DNA of 64,000 nt from JAFGSI01 sp041287425 (lineage in GTDB: Bacteria > Chloroflexota > Anaerolineae > Anaerolineales > Villigracilaceae), in the NCBI GenBank assembly GCA_041287425.1, contig JBEULG010000040.1, forward strand, positions 1 through 64,000, written 5' to 3'. Position 1 is the first letter of the stretch, and every line of letters starts with the position of its first letter. A model generated the notes under the pieces. That model was given only the letters and a program-made list of their open reading frames with translations, did not search any database and had not been told where the DNA came from. Made by a program: the position numbers and the translations under genes. Below are positions 1-7,689 of this stretch, piece by piece.

Positions 1-216
1 GGGGGGGGGGGGGGGGGGGGCGGGGGGGGCGCCCGGCTGAGGGACGGTGGCTTGGGCGGCGGTCTGCGACGGGGCCGGGACGGTCGGGGCGGTGGTGGCG
101 CTCGGCCGGGGGGTGGCGGTGGGCAGGTCGCGGTAGGGGTCGGCCTGGCTGCCCTGGCAGCCGGCCAGCAGGAGGACGAGCAGGGCGAGAAGCAATTGTG
201 GAGCGAAACGGCGCAT
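1..216 (-). CDS. Lipoprotein, N-terminal part (runs off the window)
   Basis: The start codon is the complement of 214-216, preceded by a good GGAGA ribosome site. The first 20 residues form a lipoprotein signal: MRRF, a hydrophobic stretch, then the lipobox LLAGC with the lipidated Cys at residue 20. After it comes a Thr/Pro/Ala-rich segment (TATPRPSATTAPT) that ends in a proline run encoded by the poly-G tract at the window edge. Such TP-rich linkers are usual behind the anchor of surface lipoproteins in this type of genome. The functional domain lies outside the window, so no role can be given. The signal peptide and anchor are well supported; the last codons, inside a 20-G homopolymer, are not reliable. 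Confidence 0.7.
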   Translation of the reverse strand, partial: MRRFAPQLLLALLVLLLAGCQGSQADPYRDLPTATPRPSATTAPTVPAPSQTAAQATVPQPGAPPAPPPPPP

Positions 217-282
217 CGAGCGTTCTCCTTCGGCGTACAGAGGCTACCACACTCGGCGAAGGGAAGCAAGGTAGAGAGACAA

Positions 283-309
283 GAAAGCGGAGCGGGGTTG
301 CCGCTCCGC
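283..309 (-). terminator. Rho-independent terminator of the aminotransferase gene
   Basis: A perfect 9-bp stem (287-295 with 301-309, GCGGAGCGG type) and a 5-nt loop. Read on the minus strand it is followed by TTTCTTG. It lies just behind the stop of the aminotransferase and before the lipoprotein start. Confidence 0.65.
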
Positions 310-327
310 CGGGCCGTCACGGGTCGT

Positions 328-1506
328 CTAGCCGTAACGGTTCATAAAACGTTCCATGCGATGCAGGGCTTCTTCGATTTTTTCGTAAGCGGTGGCGTAG
401 CAGCAGCGCACGAAGCCCTCGCCGCCGGCGCCGAAGGCATTGCCCGGCACGACGGCGACTTGTTCCTCGCGCAGCAATTTCTCGGCAAAGGTTTCGTCGT
501 CCATGCCCGAGGCGGTGATTTGCGGGAAGGCGTAGAAGGCGCCGCGCGGCTCGAAGGCGGTCAGGCCGAGTTTGTTCAACCCGGCGACGATGAGCCGCCG
601 CCGCCGGTCATACTCTGCCACCATTTCCTGCACGTAGGGTTCGCCGTTTCTGAGCGCCTCGATGCCGGCAATCTGGGCGATGGTGGGGGCCGACATGATG
701 GTGTACTGGTGGATGCGCACCATGCCCTTGATGAGGTGTTCGGGGGCGGCGGCATAGCCCAGCCGCCAGCCGGTCATGGCGTAGGCCTTGGACAGGCCGC
801 CCAGCAGGATGGTGCGCTGCCGGACGCTTTCGCCCAAACTGGGGAAGCAGACGTGCTGGAAGTCGTACACCAGGCGGTCGTAGATTTCGTCCGAGATGAC
901 GATCAAGTCGTGTTCCTCGGCGATGCGGGCCACCTCCAGCAACACGTCGCGCTCGGCGACCGCGCCGGTGGGATTGTTGGGGTAGCCGATGAAGATGACT
1001 TTGGTGCGCGGCGTAATCGCGGCCCGGAGGGCGTCGGGGTCGAGTTGGAAGTTGTCCTCCAGTTTGCTGGGAATCTCGACCGGCACGCCGCCCGCCAGAA
1101 TCACCTCGGCCTGGTAGGAGACGAAGCACGGGGTGGGGATGATGACCTCGTCGCCGGGGTCGAGCAGGGCCACCATCGCCAGGTAGAGCGCCTCCGAGAC
1201 GCCGACCGTGATGATGATTTCGTTGACGGGATCATAGCGCACGCCGTAGAGACGGGCCAGGTTGTCGGCCACTGCCTGGCGCAATTCGAGGATGCCGGCG
1301 TTGGATGTGTAGTGCGTCTCGCCGGCCTCCAGGGCGCGCTGCCCGGCGGCGATGATGGGGCGCGGCGTGGTGAAATCCGGCTCGCCGATGCCCAGCGAGA
1401 TGACGTCCTTCATCGTGGCGGCGATGTCGAAGAATCGGCGGATGCCCGAAGGCTTCAGGCTGGCCACGCGCTGCGAAAGGTACTTCACGTTCGAAATTTC
1501 CTGCAT
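328..1506 (-). CDS. PLP-dependent aminotransferase, class I/II
   Basis: A 392-residue fold-type I aminotransferase, a normal length for the AspC/PatA-like group. It would move an amino group between an amino acid and a 2-oxo acid in the cytoplasm using pyridoxal phosphate. Visible motifs are YPNNPTG (substrate and cofactor loop), SDEIYDRLVY (the Asp that contacts the pyridine nitrogen), and GGLSKAYAMTGWRLGY with the Schiff-base lysine at residue 240. The start ATG follows an AAGGAGG that lies inside the end of the upstream 71-aa gene, and the stop of that gene abuts this ATG with no gap, so the two are translationally coupled. The exact substrate cannot be read from the sequence; aspartate or aromatic amino acids are likely. 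Confidence 0.93.
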   Translation of the reverse strand: MQEISNVKYLSQRVASLKPSGIRRFFDIAATMKDVISLGIGEPDFTTPRPIIAAGQRALEAGETHYTSNAGILELRQAVADNLARLYGVRYDPVNEIIITVGVSEALYLAMVALLDPGDEVIIPTPCFVSYQAEVILAGGVPVEIPSKLEDNFQLDPDALRAAITPRTKVIFIGYPNNPTGAVAERDVLLEVARIAEEHDLIVISDEIYDRLVYDFQHVCFPSLGESVRQRTILLGGLSKAYAMTGWRLGYAAAPEHLIKGMVRIHQYTIMSAPTIAQIAGIEALRNGEPYVQEMVAEYDRRRRLIVAGLNKLGLTAFEPRGAFYAFPQITASGMDDETFAEKLLREEQVAVVPGNAFGAGGEGFVRCCYATAYEKIEEALHRMERFMNRYG

Positions 1507-1722
1507 CTATCCTCCTTGTAAGGGTTTGATTTGCCACTCGTCGGCGACTTCGACGTAGGTCAACTCGAATATCTCCCCTTCGGCCGTGCGCACGCGGAAA
1601 TGCTTTCCCCCCGGCGTGCGCCAGCGGGACAGAATCTGGCTGATTGGACGGCGCTGCCCCTCCCAGGTCAACGCAATCGGCCTCTCGGCGTACTCGTGCT
1701 CGGAGCGACACTCGACGAGCAT
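1507..1722 (-). CDS. Small conserved protein (DUF6504-like), coupled to the aminotransferase
   Basis: A 71-residue protein starting MLVECRSEHEYAERPIALTW. It is basic and Trp-rich (LSRWRTPGGKHFRV, FELTYVEVADEWQIKPL) and reads as a small beta-rich domain without a signal or membrane segment. The pattern of RPIALTWEG followed by RWR and a C-terminal W resembles the short DUF6504 family; that assignment is from memory and tentative. The stop codon touches the ATG of the aminotransferase, and the ribosome site of the latter lies in the last codons here, so both are made from one message. A minus-strand TAAAAT (1735-1730) sits only 7 nt before the ATG, which suggests a leaderless transcript. Confidence 0.7.
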   Translation of the reverse strand: MLVECRSEHEYAERPIALTWEGQRRPISQILSRWRTPGGKHFRVRTAEGEIFELTYVEVADEWQIKPLQGG

Positions 1723-1755
1723 ATTCCTAATTTTAGGTTTCGCGGCAGAAAAAGT

Positions 1756-1781
1756 GTAGGACAAGATGTCACTTGTCCTAC
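1756..1781. repeat. Intergenic palindrome (GTAGGACAAG type)
   Basis: Perfect 10-bp arms (1756-1765 and 1772-1781) around a 6-nt spacer, ATGTCA. It lies between the nucleotidyltransferase stop and the 71-aa gene. It could serve as a terminator hairpin on the minus strand but has no strong T run. It looks like the other GTAGGG/CCCTAC palindromes in this window (12912-12943 and 36290-36317). Confidence 0.7.
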
Positions 1782-1793
1782 GAATAAAAAGCA

Positions 1794-2819
1794 CTACCCG
1801 AATGAGAGGCTGCTGTCGTCGCCGATGTTGAGCCGCAGCGGGGGTTCGGCGGCGGAGCGTCCCTCGACCCGCGCCCGGCGGCCGATAAACGAACCGGTCA
1901 GCGCCGCGTCCTTGACCGTTGCCCCGGCCTCCAGGATGGAATCTTCGATGCGGGCGTTTTCGATTTTGCATTCCGGCCCGATAGAGACGTGCGGCCCGAT
2001 GACGGCGTTGCTCACCTCGGCGCTCTCGTGGATGAACACAGGCTCTATGACTTGCACGTTGGAACGTTCGAACTTGTCAACATGCAAGCGCGATAACAGG
2101 TAGCGGTTGGTCTCCAGCGTAGCGTCTATCGTGCCGGTATCCAGCCAGGTCTCGACCGGCTGGATGCGCATGAAGCGGCCGCTCTCCAGCCAGATGTTGA
2201 CGGCATCGGCCAGGAAGTACTCGCCCTGGCGTTGCACGCCGCGCCGGAACTGCTCCTCGATGGCGGCCACCAGGTCACGGCCCTCGCGGAAGTAGTAGCA
2301 GCCGACCAGTACCAGGTTGTTTTCGAGCGACTGCGGCTTTTCGACCAGGCGGGTGACGCGTCCCTGCGAATCCACCTCGGCCACCCCGAAGCGGCGCGGG
2401 TCCGGCACCGGCTTGACCCAGGCCACCCCGTCGGCGGGTTCGGCGGCGAGGAAGGAGAAGTCGGTCTCGATGAGCGTATCGGAGTAAATGACAATCGTCG
2501 GCCCGGCGAGGAATTCCCGCGCCAGGTAGATGGCATCCGACTGGCCTTTCATTTCCGGCTGGAGGGCGTAGTGGACGGTCAATTCGGGGTGGTGTGCGCG
2601 CAGATAGGCCGGGATTTGCGTCTCGCCGAGGTAGGGGCCGAGGATGAGGACGTACTCGGCCGGCATGCCGGCCGGCAGCGAGCGGAAGACATCCAGCAGA
2701 TGGTCGAGGACGGCCTTCCCGGCCACGCTGACCAGCGGCTTGGGCTTCGACCAGGTCTGCGGGCGCATGCGTGTCGCCCAGCCGGCGGTGGGGATGACGA
2801 TTTTCAGGGTTTCGGTCAT
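1794..2819 (-). CDS. Sugar-nucleotide pyrophosphorylase (glucose-1-phosphate nucleotidyltransferase type)
   Basis: 341 residues. It begins with a nucleotidyltransferase fold whose signature is VIPTAGWATRMRPQTWSKPK, the GxxTRxRP...KPK loop that binds the NTP. YSDTLIETDF carries the metal-binding Asp and VEKPQSLENNLVLVG the sugar-binding segment. From about residue 255 a left-handed beta-helix follows (hexapeptide repeats such as AVIGPHVSIGPECKIENARI). It would activate a sugar-1-phosphate to an NDP-sugar for surface polysaccharide or glycan synthesis. At about residue 247 the linker KFERSNVQV is encoded by a dispersed AACGTTCGAACG-type repeat (2049-2082). The true NTP and sugar are not decidable from sequence. 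The stop of the chromate transporter is 8 nt upstream of the start. Confidence 0.88.
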   Translation of the reverse strand: MTETLKIVIPTAGWATRMRPQTWSKPKPLVSVAGKAVLDHLLDVFRSLPAGMPAEYVLILGPYLGETQIPAYLRAHHPELTVHYALQPEMKGQSDAIYLAREFLAGPTIVIYSDTLIETDFSFLAAEPADGVAWVKPVPDPRRFGVAEVDSQGRVTRLVEKPQSLENNLVLVGCYYFREGRDLVAAIEEQFRRGVQRQGEYFLADAVNIWLESGRFMRIQPVETWLDTGTIDATLETNRYLLSRLHVDKFERSNVQVIEPVFIHESAEVSNAVIGPHVSIGPECKIENARIEDSILEAGATVKDAALTGSFIGRRARVEGRSAAEPPLRLNIGDDSSLSFG

Positions 2820-2826
2820 ATCTCTA

Positions 2827-3390
2827 TCAGCGGTAGATAATCAGCCCGATGACGGCGGTGGCAATCACCAGCCAGATGGGGCTGATGTTGGTGAAGGTGA
2901 GGATGACAAAGGAAGCCACGACGATAAGCGCCTGACTCCAATGGCTTTGCAAGGCCTTGCCCCATCCTATCTTATCGGCATCGAAGACTTTGACGGCCAT
3001 ATCGTAGGCCGTCCAAATCAGAAGGGCGACCACGAAAGGCCGGACGGCGGTCAGCATAGACTTGACTTTTGGGTTATCTTTGACGCCGAAGAAAAAGGCA
3101 ACCACCACAAGCATCAACAGGAAGGTGGGGAGGGCGCTTCCCAGCATGCCCATAATGGCGCCGGGAATGCCGGCAAGTTTGTAGCCCACATACGTTGGCA
3201 CCTTGATGGCGACCGGCCCGGGAAGGGCGTTGGCCACCGCGACCGAGTCGGCGAACTCTTCTGAAGTGGTCCAACTGGCGGCGACCACCTCGCGCTGCAT
3301 CAGGCCGAGCGAGGCCGGCCCGCCGCCCCACGAAAACATGGCGACTTTGGTGAAAAGCCAGAAAATATCCCAGAGAAGTTTCCAGTTCAT
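2827..3390 (-). CDS. Chromate transporter, single-domain (half-size) ChrA family
   Basis: 187 residues, one CHR domain. Typical family motifs are FTKVAMFSWGGGPASLGLMQ near the N-terminus and ANALPGPVAIKVPTYVGYKL in the middle. Several hydrophobic helices follow, and the last ends in IGLIIYR. The family exports chromate or related oxyanions across the inner membrane. Short CHR proteins usually come as adjacent pairs that together make one transporter. Here no second CHR gene is next to it: the nucleotidyltransferase follows at 8 nt and the peptidase precedes at 58 nt. It may act as a homodimer or have a partner elsewhere. Family assignment is secure; substrate is not. Confidence 0.88.
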   Translation of the reverse strand: MNWKLLWDIFWLFTKVAMFSWGGGPASLGLMQREVVAASWTTSEEFADSVAVANALPGPVAIKVPTYVGYKLAGIPGAIMGMLGSALPTFLLMLVVVAFFFGVKDNPKVKSMLTAVRPFVVALLIWTAYDMAVKVFDADKIGWGKALQSHWSQALIVVASFVILTFTNISPIWLVIATAVIGLIIYR

Positions 3391-3448
3391 TGCATCTCTC
3401 CTGATGTGGATGGCAGATTGCCGTCTGCGGTCTGCCAGCCGCGGTCTC

Positions 3449-5164
3449 TTAGATTTTCTCCTCCAACTCTGCCACCACCGCTTCCATCAAATCCACGGCC
3501 TGCTTGAGCGTGGCGGCGTCGAAGGCAAATTTTGCCCCGGCGGTCTGGAACAGTTCGGGCAGAGGCACTGTGCCGCCGAGAGCGAGCGCCTTGCGGTAAT
3601 CGGCGACGGCCTGTTTCTGGTCGCGGCGGGCGTTGCCGAAGATTTGCACCGCCCCCAACTGCGCCAGCCCATACTCAACATAATAGAACGGAATCTGGTG
3701 AATGTGCAGTTTGCGGTGCCAGCCGGTGTTCTTCACTTCCTCCAGGCCGGAGTAATCCACGCCGGGGATGAAGCAGTCCCACAGTTCGCCCCATTTGGCG
3801 TCGCAGGCTGCCGGGTCGGCGCCCTGTTCGGGGTTTTCATAGACCCACTGCTGGAACGAATCCACCACCGCCATGAACGGCCAGAAGAGGATGTTGCGTT
3901 CCAGGTGTTCGATGCGGGCGCGGGCGGCGTCTGCCTCGGTGTAGAACTCGGTCAGGTAGGGCGAGGCGAGCAGTTCCATGCCCATCGAGGCCACCTCGGC
4001 GAATTCCATCGGGACGGTCAACTGCTGGATGTAGGGCAGGCGGGCGGTCTCGAAGACATGGAAGGCGTGGCCCGATTCGTGCAGGGTGGTCATCACGTCG
4101 CTGTGCGTGCCAACCGCGTTGACGAAGATGAACGGCTTGCGCAGCGAGGTGAACGAGGTGCAGAAGGCGCCGGGGGCTTTGTTCTTGCGGTTTTCCAGGT
4201 CGGTCAGGCCCTCGGCGACCATCGTGTCGAAGTAGCCGCCCAGGACGGGGTCGACCTTGTGGAAGATGGCCGAGGCGCCGCGGACGAGTTCTTCGATGGA
4301 AGTGAACGGCTTGAGGACGGGTGCCCCGGCCGGAGAGGTCGGATGCCCGTACCAGCCGTCGGTCAGGTCCCAGGGGCGCAGCGTATCCAGACCGAGGGCC
4401 TGCTTCCGTTTCTCGTAAATGCGCGTCGCTGCCGGGACGACGACCTGCTCGATGGCCGCGGCGAAGGATTTGCAGTCTTCGGGGGTGTAATCGAAGCGCA
4501 GACGTTGCTGCCAGGCATATTCGCGGTAACTGGGCTTGCCGGCATTGGCAGCGATTTGGGCGCGCACGCCCATGAATTTCTGCCACAGGTCGTTGACCGC
4601 GGCGCGGTCGGCGAGTTGACGCTCGGCCTTCAGATGCCAGGCTTTCTCGCGGCGGGCGCGATCCGGCTGCTGGAAGACCAGGCCGAGTTTGGTGAGGGTG
4701 ATTTCCTCGCCTTCCCATTGCACGGTTTGGGCGCCGAAGATTTTGTCGTATTCGATGCCCAATTTCTGCTGTTCGGCCAGCAGCGGCAGGTTGGCCTGGC
4801 GGAACAGGTCGGCTTCGGCGCGCATGTTGCGCAGCGGAATCTCGAAGCCTGTCGGTTCCAGCCCGCTGGCGAGCAGTTTCTCCTTCAGTTTTTGCTCGGC
4901 AGCCATGGCCTGAGGAAAGATGTCGTCAAGGAAGGCGCTCATGCGGGCGTCAGCGTCCTTGTCGGCGGTGTTGACCGAGGTGGCCAGCGCCAAGCGGGCG
5001 TACATTTCCTCGAGTTTCTCGCCCAGGCGCGTCCAATCGGCCAGCCACTCGTCCACGCCGTCGGCGGTCAGCGGGCGGGAGGCAAGGTCAGCGTAGTGCG
5101 GTTCGATTTCGGGCCAGGTCCAGGCGATGAGGCTTTCGGGGGTGGAGGGGAGGTTTTTGAGCAT
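3449..5164 (-). CDS. pepF: Oligoendopeptidase F-like M3 metallopeptidase
   Basis: 571 residues, a normal length for M3-family oligopeptidases (PepF and carboxypeptidase-like relatives). The zinc site is TTLHESGHAFHVFE, with the HESGH motif at residues 362-366; the third ligand would be the Glu in MEFAEVASMGMELL about 25 residues further on. No signal peptide, so it acts in the cytoplasm, cutting short peptides. This suits its setting near a large peptide-uptake cluster, though the genes are not in one operon. The start MLKNLPSTPESL has an AAGGATATCCC stretch before it. Just upstream lies a 133-bp repeat. Confidence 0.9.
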   Translation of the reverse strand: MLKNLPSTPESLIAWTWPEIEPHYADLASRPLTADGVDEWLADWTRLGEKLEEMYARLALATSVNTADKDADARMSAFLDDIFPQAMAAEQKLKEKLLASGLEPTGFEIPLRNMRAEADLFRQANLPLLAEQQKLGIEYDKIFGAQTVQWEGEEITLTKLGLVFQQPDRARREKAWHLKAERQLADRAAVNDLWQKFMGVRAQIAANAGKPSYREYAWQQRLRFDYTPEDCKSFAAAIEQVVVPAATRIYEKRKQALGLDTLRPWDLTDGWYGHPTSPAGAPVLKPFTSIEELVRGASAIFHKVDPVLGGYFDTMVAEGLTDLENRKNKAPGAFCTSFTSLRKPFIFVNAVGTHSDVMTTLHESGHAFHVFETARLPYIQQLTVPMEFAEVASMGMELLASPYLTEFYTEADAARARIEHLERNILFWPFMAVVDSFQQWVYENPEQGADPAACDAKWGELWDCFIPGVDYSGLEEVKNTGWHRKLHIHQIPFYYVEYGLAQLGAVQIFGNARRDQKQAVADYRKALALGGTVPLPELFQTAGAKFAFDAATLKQAVDLMEAVVAELEEKI

Positions 5165-5195
5165 GGGATATCCTTTTGGTCGAAATGATTAATAT

Positions 5196-5328
5196 AGGAC
5201 TTACACAGGACGAACCGCCAAGAGACGGAGAACGCCAGGATGGGTATCAAGACGCCAAACACGCTTGGTGAACTCTGCAAAACGTTGGCGCCTTGGCGGT
5301 GAAATGAATGCCATTTTACGTAAGTCCT
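5196..5328. repeat. 133-bp MITE-like element, copy 1
   Basis: Bounded by 9-bp terminal inverted repeats AGGACTTAC (5196-5204) and GTAAGTCCT (5320-5328). Inside are CGCCAAGA-type stretches and no open frame of note. A second copy in the opposite orientation, roughly 80 percent identical by eye, lies at 54836-54971. The rest of the gap, 5329-5425, holds an AT-richer stretch with CGAAGGCACGAAGGGTCA repeats, related to 35710-35745, and no gene. Confidence 0.75.
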
Positions 5329-5425
5329 GTAATACGAAGGCACGAAGGGTCATACGAAGGCGTACAAAGAAATTGGCGTTTTTTGAGTCCTTTGAGCCGG
5401 ACTTCGAGTCTTTTGTGTTGATATT

Positions 5426-7612
5426 TTACCCTTTCAGAACCTTCAAATTCGCCAGGCTCGCAGCGACGCGCTTGATGCCGACCGATTCGAAGACGATGTC
5501 CACCGTCTCATCGTTATCCTGGATTCTGCTGTGCAGGACGATGCCCTCGCCCCAGATGGGGTGACGGACGCGCATGCCGGCGCGGTATTGAGGGGTGGGC
5601 TGCCGGTCTGAGCCGCCGCGCCCACGCGACTCGGACTGCCAGTTCGATTGGTAGGCGGGTTGGAAATCCGGCTTACTGCGCCCGGCGCGGCTTTTGCCGG
5701 CCAGCAGGTCGGGCGGGATGTCGTCCAGGTAGCGCGAGGGGAGGGTCGCCTCGGCATAGCCGCGCGAGCCGCGGCGCAGGGCGCGGACGAGGTAGAGGCG
5801 GTCTTTGGCCCGCGTGATGCCGACGTAGAACAGGCGGCGTTCTTCCTCCATCGCTTCGGGGTCGTCGAAGGAGCGGCTGTGCGGCAGAATGCCGTCATCC
5901 AGGCCGACGATGAAGACTGTGCCGAACTCCAGCCCTTTGGCGGCGTGCAGGGTCAGCAGGGTGGGGGCGTTCTTGCCCTCCGTCAGTGTGTCCTGGTCGG
6001 AGATGAGCGCCACGTCCTGCAGGAAGTCTTCCAGCGGGCGGTCGGCGTATTCCATCGTCAGGCGGCGCAATTCCTGGACGTTCTCCCAACGTTCGGCGCC
6101 TTCTTCCGTGCCGTCGTCGAGATATTCGCGGTAGTTGACATCCGCGGCGATGCGGTCGAACAGTTCGGTGACGGTCAGGCGGGCGGCCTCGGCGCGCCAG
6201 TTGGCCAGGAGCGCCCCGAAGTCGGCGAGCGGCAGGGCGGCGCGGCCGGTGAACTGCGGCCAGAGCGGGGAGGCGTCGCCGCGCGCCAGGTCCATGAGGG
6301 CCGCGCCCGGCGTCAGGTCCGCGGCGCGGGCGGCGGCGTGCAGGGCCAGGACGGTCTTCTCGCCGATGCCGCGCGGCGGGACGTTAATCACCCGGTCGAG
6401 CGAGATTTCGTCCGCCGGGTTGTGCACCAGGCGCAGGTAGGCAATCATGTCCTTGACCTCGCGCCGGCCGTAGAAGCGCTGCGCTCCGACCAGGCGGTAG
6501 GGCAGGCGGGCCTGGAGGAAGGCCTCTTCCAGCAGACGGGACTGGGCGTTGGTGCGGTACATCACGGCGCATTCGCCCGGCTCGACCGTTTTGGAGGCAA
6601 TCAAACCGGCGATGGTATCCACCACGAAGGAGGCCTCGCCGTAGTCGTCGAGGGCTTCGTAGTAGAAGAGTTTTTCGCCCGCGCCGCGCTCGGTGAAGAG
6701 TTGCTTGCGGCGGCGGTGCGGGTTGCGGTCAATGACGGCCATGGCGGCGTCGAGGATGTTTTGGCGCGAGCGGTAGTTTTGTTCCAGCAGGATGACCTGG
6801 GCGTCGGGGAAATCCTGCTGAAATCGCATCACATTTCTGTAATCCGCGCCTCGCCACCTGTACACGCTTTGGTCTTCGTCGCCGACGCAGAAGATATTCC
6901 CGTGCACCGAGGCGAGGTGCTTGAGCAGCGTGTACTGGGCGAAGTTGGTGTCCTGAAATTCGTCCACCAGGACGTGGTGGAAGCGGCCGGCGTACTTCTC
7001 GCGCACGGCGGGGAATTCCGAGAGGAGATGCGCCGTCCACAGCAGCAGGTCGTCGAAGTCCACCGCGTTGGATTGTTTCAGCAGTTCCTGGTAGCGCCGG
7101 TAGATTCGTTTGACCACATCGTCGCGGTAGGTGGCGACGGGGTAGTCGGCGGGGAAGATGAGGTCGTTCTTGGCGCGGGAGATAGCGGCGTGGACGGATG
7201 GGGCGCGGTAGGATTTCTCGTCCAGGTTCAGGTCGCGGATGGCGGCCTTGACCAGGCGCTCCTGGTCATCGGCGTCGAAGATGACGTAGTTCGAGTCGAA
7301 GGGCAGGTTTTCCGCCTCGCGGCGCAGGATGCGGGCGCAGGTGGCGTGGAACGTGCCCAGCCACAGGCCGTCGGTGGCCAGTTCTCCCAGCATGGCACGC
7401 ACGCGGTTTTCCATCTCGCGCGCCGCTTTGTTGGTGAACGTGACCGCCAGCATCTGCCAGGGGCGGACGCCCTGCTCGGCGATGAGCCAGGCAATCCGCT
7501 GGGTCAGGACGCGCGTCTTCCCCGACCCCGGTCCGGCGAGGACGAGGACCGGGCCGGCGCCCGCCGTCACGGCCTGGCGCTGCTGGGGATTGAGGTTGGC
7601 GAGAAAATCCAT
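5426..7612 (-). CDS. pcrA: ATP-dependent DNA helicase, UvrD/PcrA family
   Basis: 728 residues, superfamily 1A helicase, 3'-5' polarity by family. Motifs in order: Q motif LNPQQRQAVTA, Walker A AGPGSGKT (about residues 26-33), motif II VDEFQDTN, motif III GDEDQSVYRWRGA, motif IV EQNYRSRQNIL, motif V TLHAAKGLEF and motif VI FYVGITRAKDRLYL. The C-terminal end has the PcrA-type tail with VRHPIWGEGIVL, which binds RNA polymerase or other partners in this family. It would unwind DNA in nucleotide excision and mismatch repair and clear recombination or transcription intermediates. It is transcribed behind mscL but separated by a strong hairpin (7637-7676), so probably has its own message. Confidence 0.95.
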   Translation of the reverse strand: MDFLANLNPQQRQAVTAGAGPVLVLAGPGSGKTRVLTQRIAWLIAEQGVRPWQMLAVTFTNKAAREMENRVRAMLGELATDGLWLGTFHATCARILRREAENLPFDSNYVIFDADDQERLVKAAIRDLNLDEKSYRAPSVHAAISRAKNDLIFPADYPVATYRDDVVKRIYRRYQELLKQSNAVDFDDLLLWTAHLLSEFPAVREKYAGRFHHVLVDEFQDTNFAQYTLLKHLASVHGNIFCVGDEDQSVYRWRGADYRNVMRFQQDFPDAQVILLEQNYRSRQNILDAAMAVIDRNPHRRRKQLFTERGAGEKLFYYEALDDYGEASFVVDTIAGLIASKTVEPGECAVMYRTNAQSRLLEEAFLQARLPYRLVGAQRFYGRREVKDMIAYLRLVHNPADEISLDRVINVPPRGIGEKTVLALHAAARAADLTPGAALMDLARGDASPLWPQFTGRAALPLADFGALLANWRAEAARLTVTELFDRIAADVNYREYLDDGTEEGAERWENVQELRRLTMEYADRPLEDFLQDVALISDQDTLTEGKNAPTLLTLHAAKGLEFGTVFIVGLDDGILPHSRSFDDPEAMEEERRLFYVGITRAKDRLYLVRALRRGSRGYAEATLPSRYLDDIPPDLLAGKSRAGRSKPDFQPAYQSNWQSESRGRGGSDRQPTPQYRAGMRVRHPIWGEGIVLHSRIQDNDETVDIVFESVGIKRVAASLANLKVLKG

Positions 7613-7636
7613 AAAGGGAGAAGAGGCAGAAGATGT

Positions 7637-7676
7637 AGAGAGTAGAGAAAGCGGGTTTTCCCGTTCTCTACTCTCT
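7637..7676. terminator. Long hairpin between mscL and pcrA
   Basis: Arms of 13 bp (7637-7649 and 7664-7676, AGAGAGTAGAGAA type), a 2-nt bulge, then a further 4 bp (CGGG/CCCG) closing a TTTT loop. It lies behind the mscL stop on the minus strand, so it can end that transcript. There is no clean T run, so it may instead be a dispersed palindrome that stabilises RNA. Confidence 0.5.
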
Positions 7677-7689
7677 CATTCTCCATTCT

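Noticed and set aside
3203..5188. A 661-codon open frame on the plus strand opposite the peptidase gene, and similar long antisense frames at 5648-7645, 10369-12504 (minus), 17894-20041 (minus), 44898-47294 (minus) and 47023-48711 (minus).
   Set aside because: They mirror well-recognised genes, show repetitive His/Gly/Arg/Asp-rich translations without known motifs, and arise from high third-position GC in the true genes.
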